Shown here: positions 41,608 to 50,862 of the stretch, in pieces
Layout: each line of letters begins with the position of its first letter
Position numbering within the stretch: position 1 is the stretch's first letter
Assembly: GCA_963851325.1 (NCBI GenBank)
Contig: CAWKOR010000001.1
Location: 186,001 to 250,000, forward strand
Length of the DNA stretch: 64,000 bases
Direction of reading: 5' to 3'
Origin: DATGKG01 sp963851325
Lineage (GTDB): Bacteria; Desulfobacterota; Binatia; Binatales; Binataceae
Program-made: the position numbers and the translations under genes
Notes under the pieces: generated by a model
Told to the model about the DNA's origin: nothing
Databases searched by the model: none
What the model saw: only the letters and a program-made list of their open reading frames with translations

Positions 41608-44600
41608 TTAGATGACTACCGCTTCGGCGGACTCGATGGAATTGGCGATGGCTTCGAGCAAGGTGGCTTTTTTGACTGGTTTGCTCACGTGCATATCGCA
41701 GCCGGCGTCTCGCGCGCGCCGCACCGCCTCATCGAGCGCCGATGCGGTCAGAGCGATGATGGGTGTCCGGGGGCGCTGATGATCGCGTTCCCAGTCGCGG
41801 ATCATCCGCACCGCGGTGTAGCCATCGAGCACCGGCATCTGGATGTCCATCAGAACCACATCGTAGTTGCCTGCGATGAAACGATTCAGCGCCGTCTGTC
41901 CATTTTCGGCTTCGATGAGCGAGTAGGGGGTCTTCTTCAGGTACGCTCGTATCAACATTCGATTATCCGGCGAGTCATCCGCAAGCAAAATCTGCAGCGG
42001 GCGCCCAACGATGCGCGCGTCGGAAGAGGCGGGCGAAGTTCGCGCCGACGGCCTGATGCCCGACCTGGAAGAATTGTCGAAGCCTGCAGCCTTTTTCGCG
42101 ATCGCCTCGTGTACCTCCGAATATAATTCCCGCGCCTTCAACGGCTTTACGACGTAGTTTGCGATTCCCATTCCTTTCAAGTTGGTCAAGTTGCCGGTCA
42201 ACCCACTCGAATTCAGCATCATGACGATGGGGACGTTCCCCGAACCGTTATGCAGCAGCTTCTCGGCCAGCACGATTCCGTTGGTCTCAGGCATGTGCGA
42301 ATCGATCAGTAGCAGGCCAAACGGATGCGCCGAATGGCGAGCGCTTTCGAACGCCGCGAGTCCAGCCGCCGCGCAGTGCGCCTCGCTCACGATGGCGCCT
42401 TTCGCTTCGAGCATCTCGCGTGCAATCGCGCGACTCGCCGCGTTGTCGTCGACGAGCAGGATGCGCAGGTTGTTTATCGCGAGATCGATCCCGGTTCGCG
42501 CCCGTGGCTGGGGATGCTCAGGAAGATCCAGCTGCACGGTAAAATAGAAGAGACTTCCTTTTCCGGGAACGCTCTCGGCCAGCACGTACCCGCCCATCAG
42601 GGTGACCAGGCGCTCGACGATCGCGAGCCCGAGTCCGCTGCCTCCGTATCGACGTGTGGTCGAGGAATCCGCCTGGGTGAATGGGGAAAAAATGGTCCCA
42701 AGCTTTTCGGCGTCGATGCCGATGCCGGTATCCCGCACCGAAAACTTAAGCGCTCCCGAGTGCGGTGCGGCGATATCGCGCTTGACTTCGACCACGACTT
42801 CGCCCTTCTCGGTGAACTTGATCGCGTTGCCGATCAGGTTGGTGAGGATTTGCCGGATCCGCAATGGATCGCCAATCAGCGTTTGAGGCAAGTCCGGTGC
42901 GAAGCGCAGCACCAGCTCGAGGCCTTTTTCATGGGCACGGACGGCGAGCGTATCCGCGACTTTCTCGGTCAGCTCCTCCACGTCGAAAGCCACTTTCTCG
43001 AGGCTCATGCGGCCGCTCTCGACCTTCGCGAGGTCGAGGATGCTGTTGATCAGCTCCAGCAGCGCGGTGCCGTTCCCGATCACCGTATCGAGGCATCGCC
43101 GCTGTTCCGGGGTCAGGTCGGTCTCCGCCATCAGGTCGGACATGCCAAGGATGGCGTTCATCGGGGTACGGATCTCATGCGACATGCTGGAGAGAAATTC
43201 CGATTTGGCCTTGGATGCGGCGAGCGCCTGGTCGCGTGCGGCGGCAAGCTCCTTCTCGGCGCGTTTGCGCTCGGAGATGTTGCGCATGGTGGTCATCATA
43301 ATCGGGTTGCCGTTGGGATCGGTGGTCGCGCGGCCGACGAATTCGCATTCGACCCAGCGTCCATCGGCGGCCCTGATACGCGATTCCGATCTCACGATCT
43401 TTTCGGGATTCTGAAACGCATCGCGAGTAGCCTCGGCCTGGCGCAGAATGTCGTCGGGGTGGACCAGCGCCACTCCGTTGGTTCCCATGACGTCGTTGCC
43501 CGAGTATCCGAGTTCGCCGCGTCCTGCGCCGCCAACGAACACGATGGTTCCGGAGTAATCGATAACCAGGATCACGTCGGAAGAAGATTCGATCAGGGTC
43601 CGGAAGTACTGCTCGCTCTGTTTGAGTTTGAGCTCCTGTTCTTTGCGTTCCGAAATGTCACGCGCGATGGTTAAAGCGCATCGCTTGCCGCTGATTTCGA
43701 TCATTACCGCCGACGTCAGGACCGGTACTTCGCGGCCGTCTTTGCTCCGCACCACCGCTTCGGAGTTGAGTAGCGTACCCTCGTTGAGCAGTTTCACCAG
43801 CGCGCTGCCGTCGGCCTTGCTCCAATCGACGAGCGGAATGTCCCAGACCCGCTTGCCAATGACTTCCTCGCGCGAGTAGCCGCTCGACTTGACGAAGGCA
43901 TCGTTAACGTCGAGGTAAACCCCCGTCATGTCGGTTAGAGTAAGGGGATCGGCGACTGAGTCGAAAATCTTGCGCAGCGCCGCCTGACTCTCACGCAACG
44001 AGTGTTCGGCCTCCAACCGCTCCGAAATGTCGCGCGCGATGGTCAATCCGCATTGCTGACCGTCCAGTTCGAGCACCACGGTCGAGATCAAGCACGGGAT
44101 ATCGCGGCCGTCCTTGCTTTGTACCAACGCCTCGGAGTTGCGAACCTCGCCGTGGGTATAAAGTCGGATCACGTCGTTCATCGGATCGCCCGCGCGTTTC
44201 GTGCGAGGCACTTCCCAGACATGCTTGCCAACGATTTCTTCGCGCGTATATCCGAAAACCTTGAGAAAGGCGTCATTGACGTCGAGGTAAGTACCGTCGG
44301 ACATGTCGGTGACGCTGAGCGGGTCGGACACCGAATCGAAGATTCTTCGCAGCGTGGCCTGGCTTTGCCGTAGAATGCGTTCCACTTCGAGCCGCTCCGA
44401 GATATCGCGGGTGGTCGAGACGCAGCATCGACGCCCTCCAAGTTCGATCACCACCGCCGAGATCAGACAGGGAACCTTGCGCCCCTCGCGCGCCAGCAGC
44501 GTGACTCCCATGTTGCGGACCGCCCCTTCGCGCAAGGCGTGCGCGAACTGACGGCGTTCGGTCAGGTCGGCCCATACGCCGGTCTCGACGTCGGATCGCC

Positions 44601-47364
44601 CGACGATGTCCTCCTTGCGAATCCCGTGGAAATTGCAGAACTCCCGGTTGACGTCGATCCAGGTGCTGGTAGACATGTCGACGATCGCCATCGGATCGGT
44701 CCCGAACTCGAAGATTCGACGCAGGCTGGCCTCGCTTTCCTGTATCTTGATCTCTGCGGACTTCAGATCCGAAATATCGCGGCTGATGGTCATGCAGCAT
44801 GGCTGTCCGTCAAGATCCACCATCACGCCTGAAATCAGGCTCGGGATCATCCTGCCGTCGCGTGCGCGGAAGCTGGCGCGGACGTTGCGCACCTCGCCAT
44901 TCGTCAGCACCTCGGCGCCGAAGTGATCGGCGGTTTCGCGATCGGGCCACAATCCAAGTTCCCAAAAAGACTTGCCCACGCATTCCTCGAGGCTATAGCC
45001 GGTCAACCGCACGAACTCCTGGTTGACGTGGACGTAGCGGCCTCGTTTGTCGTGGATGCAGACTGCATCGGGGCTGGATTCGAGAATCTTGCGCAAAGTG
45101 GCTTCGCTCTCGCGCAGCTTGCGTTCTGCTCGTTTGATTTTTTCAATGGTGCGCACCACCGTAATGCCGCAGGTCTGGCCGTTGAGCTTGACCATCACCC
45201 CCGAGACGAGCGCGGGGACCGGCGCCTCGAAGCCGACGCCCTGCATTTGTACTTCGTAATTTTGGACGTAACCCCGTTCGCGAAGCTGGCTGATGAAGGC
45301 ATCGCGCGCGGCGCGATCCGGAAAGAATCCAAAATCCAGATCGCTCCTGCCGATTACCTGTTCGCGCTTGAGCCCGCTGCGTTGTACGAACTGGTCGTTA
45401 ACTTCGAGGATGGTGTCGGTATCAAGGTTGCCCACCACCACGATGTCGGCGCTCTTCTCGAAAATCTGCCGGAACTTCTCTTCGCTTTCGTTGCGCTTGC
45501 GTTCTGCTTCATGCAGGTCCGACAGGTCACGCACGAATCCGATGGCGCAAGACCTGCCGTTCAGCTCGGTGAGGATTGAGGACAGCAGCGCGGGTCTTAT
45601 CGCGCCATCTTTGCGACGGAATTTGATCTCGACGCCGCGCATCTCGCCCTTGGCGAACAACTCCTGCCAGAAGGACTCGTGGTGTTCCGGCTCCACCCAC
45701 AGGACCAGGTCGTCGTTGGTAGTGCCGATGACCTCCTCGCGGGAATAGCCGCTACTGCGCAGGAATTGCTCGTTGACTTCCATTCGCACCCGGGTCGCCA
45801 GGTCGACCACCAGCATCGCATCGAGATTGGAGTCAAAGATGCGCCGGAACTTTTCCTCGCTTTCGCGCAACCGCTGTTCGGCTTCCTTGAGGAACGAGAT
45901 GTCGCGGATAAAGACCAGCGCGCATTGGCGCGAGTTGAGGCTAAGGAGCGCCGCGGAAATCAACACTTCGAGGGTCCGACCGTCGATGGTGCGGTACGAA
46001 GTCTGGAAGTTCCGCACCGTGCCTTCGCTCAGCAATTTGCGGGCGAGTTCCAATTGCTTCGCGGGTTCCTTGAACCCTCCCAGCATCGAGGCCGGAGAGG
46101 CCAACACCTCGTCCTTGGTGAATCCGGTGCCGCGGACGAATTCCTCGTTGACGCGGACGAAGCGGTTGCTGTTGAGATCGATGACGGCAATCGGATCGAG
46201 ACTGGCATCGAAAATCTGGCGCAGATTGGCTTCGCTCTCACGCAACCGGCGCTGCGATTCTTCCAGGTCGGTGATATCGCGTGACACCGTCAGGATGCAT
46301 CGCTGACCATCGACCTCGATCGGTACCGAGTTGAGCAGAAACGGCGCAACGCTGCCGTCGCGTAACCGAAATAGATGCTCGAAGTTTCGCACGTATCCGT
46401 CCCGGTCGAAGCGCCGAAGGAATTCGGTGCGTGCATCCTGATCGATCCACATGGCAGTGTCGGAAGCGGGAACTCCGATCACATCTTCGGGCGCGTATCC
46501 GGTGACCGCGGTAAACTGCGCGTTGACGCGCAAGTACGCTCCGTCGGAGTAGCGCGAAACCACGATGACATCGAGCGTAGAATCGAAAATTTCACGCAGG
46601 GCGGTTTCACTCTCGGCCAGACGACTCAGGAATGATTCTCGTTCGCTGGCAAGGTTTTCAGCGATCACCATCTGCCGGCGCAGCTCGCGATGATGCGTTT
46701 CCAGCGCGAGAATTTTATCGGCAATCTGGCGTCGATAGTTGCGTTGTAAACGGGTGTTGGCTTGTGCCAGCGAGATCACGATCAGCAGTCCCAACCAGTG
46801 CATGAAGGCATGCGGATCCAGACCGGGCCGGGTGGTTTCGAGGACGTAAAAGCATACGACCCCCAACCATCCGATCGAGGCCTGCCATGAGGTCTCCCAC
46901 GGGGCCAGGATTCCCACCCCGATCACCAACGCCACCACCGAGATGAACAGCGGCTCGAAGGTCCCGGAATCGATGCCGATTTTGGTGGTCGAGACCATCA
47001 CCCCGGCGCACACCGCCAGACACACTTCGCGCCAGAATCGCGGCACCAGCGGGCTGAACGTCACGGCAAAGGCCAGGATGCCGATCGCGATGTTGATTAG
47101 GTGAAAGTACTCGGTTGCCCGAAACGTGGCAGGCGAAGTGGCGAGGCGTTCCGCCGCATAGCCGAGTTCGAGAAGGACGATCAGGATAGCGCCTGCGCGA
47201 AGTAGCCCGAGCCGGCTGGTGGCGCTTGGCTGGCCGTAGGACCCCGTCAGGCGCGCAAGTGCATCATCCCGTGACGGAGAAGCCGAAGCCTCGGCGTCGA
47301 GATGGTGTTGCGGCGGTGAATGCGAACGAGACCCACTCCGGGTCCATTTGGGTGCTGCGGCCAA
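41608..47364 (-). CDS. Giant hybrid sensor histidine kinase with nine PAS domains and two receivers
   Basis: This is a 1918-residue protein. It has about six membrane helices (residues ~45-205), a coiled coil, then nine successive PAS units from ~255 to ~1380, each opening with an ESE..LR.IF- or QSQ..LR.IF-like linker. A HisKA domain follows (MSHEIRTPMNAIL, phospho-His1396), then an ATPase domain (~1510-1625) and two receivers with phospho-Asp1688 (LLIDSHMPE) and Asp1840 (LMDIQMP). PAS units 7 and 8 are closest to each other. The start is a TTG at 47364 behind GGGGGGA, and could be wrong. The Hpt gene follows by 2 bases. Confidence 0.92.
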   Translation of the reverse strand: MAAAPKWTRSGSRSHSPPQHHLDAEASASPSRDDALARLTGSYGQPSATSRLGLLRAGAILIVLLELGYAAERLATSPATFRATEYFHLINIAIGILAFAVTFSPLVPRFWREVCLAVCAGVMVSTTKIGIDSGTFEPLFISVVALVIGVGILAPWETSWQASIGWLGVVCFYVLETTRPGLDPHAFMHWLGLLIVISLAQANTRLQRNYRRQIADKILALETHHRELRRQMVIAENLASERESFLSRLAESETALREIFDSTLDVIVVSRYSDGAYLRVNAQFTAVTGYAPEDVIGVPASDTAMWIDQDARTEFLRRFDRDGYVRNFEHLFRLRDGSVAPFLLNSVPIEVDGQRCILTVSRDITDLEESQRRLRESEANLRQIFDASLDPIAVIDLNSNRFVRVNEEFVRGTGFTKDEVLASPASMLGGFKEPAKQLELARKLLSEGTVRNFQTSYRTIDGRTLEVLISAALLSLNSRQCALVFIRDISFLKEAEQRLRESEEKFRRIFDSNLDAMLVVDLATRVRMEVNEQFLRSSGYSREEVIGTTNDDLVLWVEPEHHESFWQELFAKGEMRGVEIKFRRKDGAIRPALLSSILTELNGRSCAIGFVRDLSDLHEAERKRNESEEKFRQIFEKSADIVVVGNLDTDTILEVNDQFVQRSGLKREQVIGRSDLDFGFFPDRAARDAFISQLRERGYVQNYEVQMQGVGFEAPVPALVSGVMVKLNGQTCGITVVRTIEKIKRAERKLRESEATLRKILESSPDAVCIHDKRGRYVHVNQEFVRLTGYSLEECVGKSFWELGLWPDRETADHFGAEVLTNGEVRNVRASFRARDGRMIPSLISGVMVDLDGQPCCMTISRDISDLKSAEIKIQESEASLRRIFEFGTDPMAIVDMSTSTWIDVNREFCNFHGIRKEDIVGRSDVETGVWADLTERRQFAHALREGAVRNMGVTLLAREGRKVPCLISAVVIELGGRRCCVSTTRDISERLEVERILRQSQATLRRIFDSVSDPLSVTDMSDGTYLDVNDAFLKVFGYTREEIVGKHVWEVPRTKRAGDPMNDVIRLYTHGEVRNSEALVQSKDGRDIPCLISTVVLELDGQQCGLTIARDISERLEAEHSLRESQAALRKIFDSVADPLTLTDMTGVYLDVNDAFVKSSGYSREEVIGKRVWDIPLVDWSKADGSALVKLLNEGTLLNSEAVVRSKDGREVPVLTSAVMIEISGKRCALTIARDISERKEQELKLKQSEQYFRTLIESSSDVILVIDYSGTIVFVGGAGRGELGYSGNDVMGTNGVALVHPDDILRQAEATRDAFQNPEKIVRSESRIRAADGRWVECEFVGRATTDPNGNPIMMTTMRNISERKRAEKELAAARDQALAASKAKSEFLSSMSHEIRTPMNAILGMSDLMAETDLTPEQRRCLDTVIGNGTALLELINSILDLAKVESGRMSLEKVAFDVEELTEKVADTLAVRAHEKGLELVLRFAPDLPQTLIGDPLRIRQILTNLIGNAIKFTEKGEVVVEVKRDIAAPHSGALKFSVRDTGIGIDAEKLGTIFSPFTQADSSTTRRYGGSGLGLAIVERLVTLMGGYVLAESVPGKGSLFYFTVQLDLPEHPQPRARTGIDLAINNLRILLVDDNAASRAIAREMLEAKGAIVSEAHCAAAGLAAFESARHSAHPFGLLLIDSHMPETNGIVLAEKLLHNGSGNVPIVMMLNSSGLTGNLTNLKGMGIANYVVKPLKARELYSEVHEAIAKKAAGFDNSSRSGIRPSARTSPASSDARIVGRPLQILLADDSPDNRMLIRAYLKKTPYSLIEAENGQTALNRFIAGNYDVVLMDIQMPVLDGYTAVRMIRDWERDHQRPRTPIIALTASALDEAVRRARDAGCDMHVSKPVKKATLLEAIANSIESAEAVVI

Positions 47365-47578
47365 CGTCCCCCCCAGGAAGTCGGATCAATGAAGGAAGCA
47401 ATTGAGGTGCCTGCTCATTGTCACTCAACTGCAACTACGAAGAACCTATGAAATGTTCAATCTAGCTATGAGTCACTTTAGTGAAGGGCAAACCTGTACC
47501 AATCGCACTGATTCGCCCTTCGTCCTCACGAATGCGACGTTTGTGCGGATCCAACGTTCGAGTCGTAAACTTCCGGTC

Positions 47579-48742
47579 TTAGGTTGATAGACGAAGGGCG
47601 CGCTCGAAATCTTCGATGAGGTCGTCCGTCGTCTCCAGACCCACCGACAAGCGCACCAGTCCATCGGCGATTCCGGCTGCTACACGATCCTCGGCCGACA
47701 TGCCGGCGTGCGTGGTTTTCGCGGGCCGCGTCATCAGCGTTTCGATGCCGCCCAGGCTGGGCGCCGAGAACGGAATGGTCGCGTTCGACATGAAACTCTC
47801 CGCTGCCTCAACTCCGCCGGCGAGCTCGAAGCTGAGCACCCCGCCGAAACCATCGAATAGCTCGCATGCGCGAATGTGATTGGGATGGCTCTCGAGGCCA
47901 GGATAGTTGACCTTTATCACCTGCGGCTGCTGTTCAAGGAAGCGTGCGATTTTGAGTGCGCTCTCATTTTGATAGCGCACGCGCACCGCCAGTGTCTTCA
48001 TGCCGCGGCTGAGCAGGAAGCAGGCGTGGGGATCGAGCGGGGCGCCCAGATGATTCAGTTTGCGCGTGATGCGCTCGACCAGTTCGCGCCGCCCGATCAC
48101 CGCGCCGGCAACGATATCGGTATGGCCGTTGAGATATTTGGTCGCGCTATGAATCGACAAATCGAAGCCGAGTTCCGCGGGCCGAAAGTTGATTGGACTC
48201 GCAAACGTGTTGTCGATGATCGATACCAGGCCGTTGCGCTTCGCGAATTCAACCGCGGCTTCAAGATCCGAGACCTGCAGCAGCGGGTTGGAAATCGTCT
48301 CGACGTAGAGGGCACGGGTGTTTGGCTGGACCAGCTCGCGCCATGATGCGGGCTCATCTCCATCGAGCAGATCGAGTTCGTATCCCAGCGCGGGAAAATC
48401 CTGGGTGAGAAGATCGTAGGTCCCGCCATAGAGGCTGTTCTGTGCGAGGAGATGACCGCCGGCACCCAGCACCGTCATCAACGTCGAGGATATCGCCGCC
48501 ATCCCGCTGCCGGTCACCAGCGCGGTTTCAGCATTTTCCAGCGCTGCGAGCTTGCGATGGAGCACAACATGATTGGGGGTATTGTTGAGCCGGATATAGC
48601 GGAGATCGTGGTAACCGCTGGCGCCCGCCGATTCGAAGGTTGATGACTGGAAAATCGGCGTGGTCACCGCGCCCTCGATGAGCGGGTCGGGCTCGCCGCC
48701 ATGAATCAGCTTGCTCTCGATGCCTTTGATCAATCGCGCCAT
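47579..48742 (-). CDS. Cys/Met-metabolism PLP enzyme (cystathionine gamma-synthase/lyase family)
   Basis: This 387-residue protein is a PLP-dependent trans-sulfuration enzyme. The Schiff-base lysine is in SIHSATKYLNGH, with VTGSGMAAISS, SLYGGTYDLL and IDNTFASPINFRP as other family landmarks. It may make or break cystathionine or act as methionine gamma-lyase; the sequence alone does not decide. The ATG at 48742 (MARLIKGI) has GGAG 7 bases upstream. It is divergent from the TetR gene, whose operator lies about 80 bases away. Confidence 0.9.
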   Translation of the reverse strand: MARLIKGIESKLIHGGEPDPLIEGAVTTPIFQSSTFESAGASGYHDLRYIRLNNTPNHVVLHRKLAALENAETALVTGSGMAAISSTLMTVLGAGGHLLAQNSLYGGTYDLLTQDFPALGYELDLLDGDEPASWRELVQPNTRALYVETISNPLLQVSDLEAAVEFAKRNGLVSIIDNTFASPINFRPAELGFDLSIHSATKYLNGHTDIVAGAVIGRRELVERITRKLNHLGAPLDPHACFLLSRGMKTLAVRVRYQNESALKIARFLEQQPQVIKVNYPGLESHPNHIRACELFDGFGGVLSFELAGGVEAAESFMSNATIPFSAPSLGGIETLMTRPAKTTHAGMSAEDRVAAGIADGLVRLSVGLETTDDLIEDFERALRLST

Positions 48743-48823
48743 CCGATTTCTCCGACCTGACGATGTAGCGCGAATATTGGCATACGCCAACGGGTATCAG
48801 GGCGCGCCATACAGGGGTCTTCC

Positions 48824-48847
48824 AATAGCACGACCGGTCGTGCTATT
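48824..48847. promoter_or_regulatory. Perfect 24-bp palindrome, probable TetR operator
   Basis: The half-site AATAGCACGACC is followed directly by its exact reverse complement, giving a 24-bp palindrome with no mismatch. It ends 9 bases before the ATG of the TetR gene. The position predicts autorepression. Confidence 0.8.
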
Positions 48848-48856
48848 TCACACCTC

Positions 48857-49489
48857 ATGAACAACGCACGCGAACGGATTCTCGAGCATGGCCTCGACTT
48901 AATCAGCAAATCGGGTACCGCCGGGGTCACCCTCGGACTGCTCGCGGAGTCGACCGGCATGTCGAAGAGCGGGTTGTTTGCTCACTTCGGCTCCAAGGCG
49001 GAAGTCCAGATCAGTCTCCTCGAACGCGCAGCCGAGGTCGCGGGCGCGCATGTGGTGGCGCCTGCGATGCGTGTGGCTGAGGGGCTTCCGCGCCTGGAAG
49101 CGCTGGTGCACAACTGGCTCGGATGGAGCACCAAGGCGGGGCTGGCCGGCGGATGCCCGGTTGCGGCGGCGATCTTCGAGCTCGATGACTCTGAAGGCCC
49201 GGTCAGAGACCAAGTCCTGGCGATGGAGACCGAATGGCGCGGATTGCTGGCGCAACTCATCCGCGAGGCGATTGCGCTTGGTCATCTGCGTGACGACCTC
49301 GACGTGGATCAGATGGTCTTCGAGTTGTGCGGTATCTACCTGAGCCATCACGCAGCGCTGCGTTTCGTTCGCGACCGTCGTGCGAATGCTCGTGCGCATG
49401 CGGCATTGTGGGCGCTTGTCGAGCGCGCGCGGCCAACGGTCCGGCCGGGGATCACCTCCGTGCGGACCAAGGGAAAGAAAACTCGATAA
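48857..49489 (+). CDS. TetR/AcrR family transcriptional regulator
   Basis: This 210-residue repressor has an N-terminal helix-turn-helix domain (residues ~1-55: ARERILEHGLDLISKSGTAG, TLGLLAESTGMSKSGLFAHFGSK) and a helical ligand-binding C-terminal domain with GLAGGCPVAAAIFELDD. The C-terminal type resembles the YcdC/TetR_C_6-like groups. The palindrome directly upstream is its probable operator. Possible targets are itself, the DUF6010 gene downstream and the divergent PLP enzyme gene. Confidence 0.92.
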   Translation: MNNARERILEHGLDLISKSGTAGVTLGLLAESTGMSKSGLFAHFGSKAEVQISLLERAAEVAGAHVVAPAMRVAEGLPRLEALVHNWLGWSTKAGLAGGCPVAAAIFELDDSEGPVRDQVLAMETEWRGLLAQLIREAIALGHLRDDLDVDQMVFELCGIYLSHHAALRFVRDRRANARAHAALWALVERARPTVRPGITSVRTKGKKTR

Positions 49490-49544
49490 TTCGATTTGCA
49501 TTCCGCTCAGACCAGAGCGGAAAGCATGCGGAAACGACGGACGA

Positions 49545-49988
49545 ATGCACACCTATCCAGCTCAGCTTCACGTCCTCGATCTGATTGCGCCGATCCTGGT
49601 GGCGTGCGTTTACATTTCCGCCTGTTCGTTATTCAAAGAGCCCAACCGGCGAAACTTCAATGCGATCATGATCGCGGGCGCGGGTGCGGCGTATCTCGGC
49701 GGCGGCTTTGGCATTTGGGAGTTTTCTTTTACGGCGATCCTCACCTACCTGGCTTACCAGGGACTGAAGTCGTACCGCTTTATCGGCGTCGGATGGCTTC
49801 TGCATACCGGATGGGACGTGATGCACCATCTTTATGGCAATCCGATAATACCGTTTTCCGTGACTTCATCGCTGGGATGCGCGATTTGCGATCCGGTCAT
49901 CGCGCTATGGTGCTTCGCCGGCGCACCCTCGGTCTTTGACCTGATGCGGAGTCGGACGCTTCGCCCCGTCGCATCTCACGCTGAGTGA
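49545..49988 (+). CDS. DUF6010 family membrane protein
   Basis: This 147-residue protein has four hydrophobic segments and the conserved core of DUF6010: RRNFNAIMIAGAGAAYLGGG, YRFIGVGWLLHTGWDVMHHL and SLGCAICDPVIALWCF. The histidines and cysteines in the membrane suggest a metal or redox role, but none is established. The ATG at 49545 gives the family N-terminus. It follows the TetR gene by 55 bases and may be in its regulon. Confidence 0.82.
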   Translation: MHTYPAQLHVLDLIAPILVACVYISACSLFKEPNRRNFNAIMIAGAGAAYLGGGFGIWEFSFTAILTYLAYQGLKSYRFIGVGWLLHTGWDVMHHLYGNPIIPFSVTSSLGCAICDPVIALWCFAGAPSVFDLMRSRTLRPVASHAE

Positions 49989-50064
49989 ACGGAGCCCAGT
50001 CGACGAATCGTCGCAAACGGACCGAACACATCAGACAAACAAATCGAACAAAGGAAGGATAACA

Positions 50065-50772
50065 ATGGAACAAGCTCAACAGCCGTTACAAATCGGAATG
50101 CTGATCTACCCCGGCCTCACCCTGTTGGATCTCATCGGGCCGCAGACGGTTTTTTCCTGGTATGCGAAAACACATCTGCTCTGGAAAACCAGGGATCTGG
50201 TAACTTCCGACACTGGCATAAGCATCCAGCCGACCACCACCTTTGCCGAATGTCCGGATCACCTCGACGTTCTGTTCGTACCGGGTGGATTCGGGACCAA
50301 CAACATCATGCAGGACGCCGAAGTCCTCGCGTTCCTTGCCGATCGCGCCCCGCGATCCGACTACGTCACTTCAGTATGCAGTGGCTCGCTCATCCTCGCG
50401 GCAGCCGGCTTGCTGAAGGGATATAAAGCCACCTCTCACTGGGCGCTCCGGGACACGCTCCAAATGTTCGGCGCGGAGCCGGTTGATGCGCGCGTGGTTG
50501 TGGATCGAAACCGCGTTAGCGGCGGCGGGGTAACTGCGGGTATCGATTTCGGGTTGGTGCTGCTGGCGAAGTTGCGCGGCGACGATGCGGCCAAGCTGAC
50601 CCAGTTGGCGATGGAGTATGATCCCGAGCCGCCATTCAACGCGGGAACTCCGAAGACCGCCGGCGCCGCCATCGTCGAACAAGCCATGAAAATGATGGCG
50701 GTCGCGAGCGATCAAATGGGGCAAACCGCCGGAACGACCAACAAAGGAGCAACGCTTCAGCCAGGGTCATGA
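50065..50772 (+). CDS. DJ-1/PfpI family protein (isonitrile hydratase-like)
   Basis: This 235-residue protein has a DJ-1/PfpI glutamine-amidotransferase-like fold. The nucleophile cysteine is in TSVCSGSLILAAAGLL, with a conserved acidic residue near DLIGPQTVF. The VPGGFGTNN and SHWALRDTL segments match the isonitrile hydratase/GlxA N-terminal subgroup. There is no AraC-like DNA-binding domain, so it should be an enzyme, not a regulator. The ATG at 50065 is behind GGAAGG. Confidence 0.88.
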   Translation: MEQAQQPLQIGMLIYPGLTLLDLIGPQTVFSWYAKTHLLWKTRDLVTSDTGISIQPTTTFAECPDHLDVLFVPGGFGTNNIMQDAEVLAFLADRAPRSDYVTSVCSGSLILAAAGLLKGYKATSHWALRDTLQMFGAEPVDARVVVDRNRVSGGGVTAGIDFGLVLLAKLRGDDAAKLTQLAMEYDPEPPFNAGTPKTAGAAIVEQAMKMMAVASDQMGQTAGTTNKGATLQPGS

Positions 50773-50862
50773 GCGAAGCGACATTTTCGTATTCTCCCGG
50801 TCGCCTGGGTGCGTGGCGCGCATCGTCGCGCGTCATGTAATCTGGAGCGATCGGGAGATGAC

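Noticed and set aside
41608..47364. Assembly artefact creating repeated PAS units
   Set aside because: The nine units differ at many positions in both protein and DNA, so a simple duplication error does not explain them.
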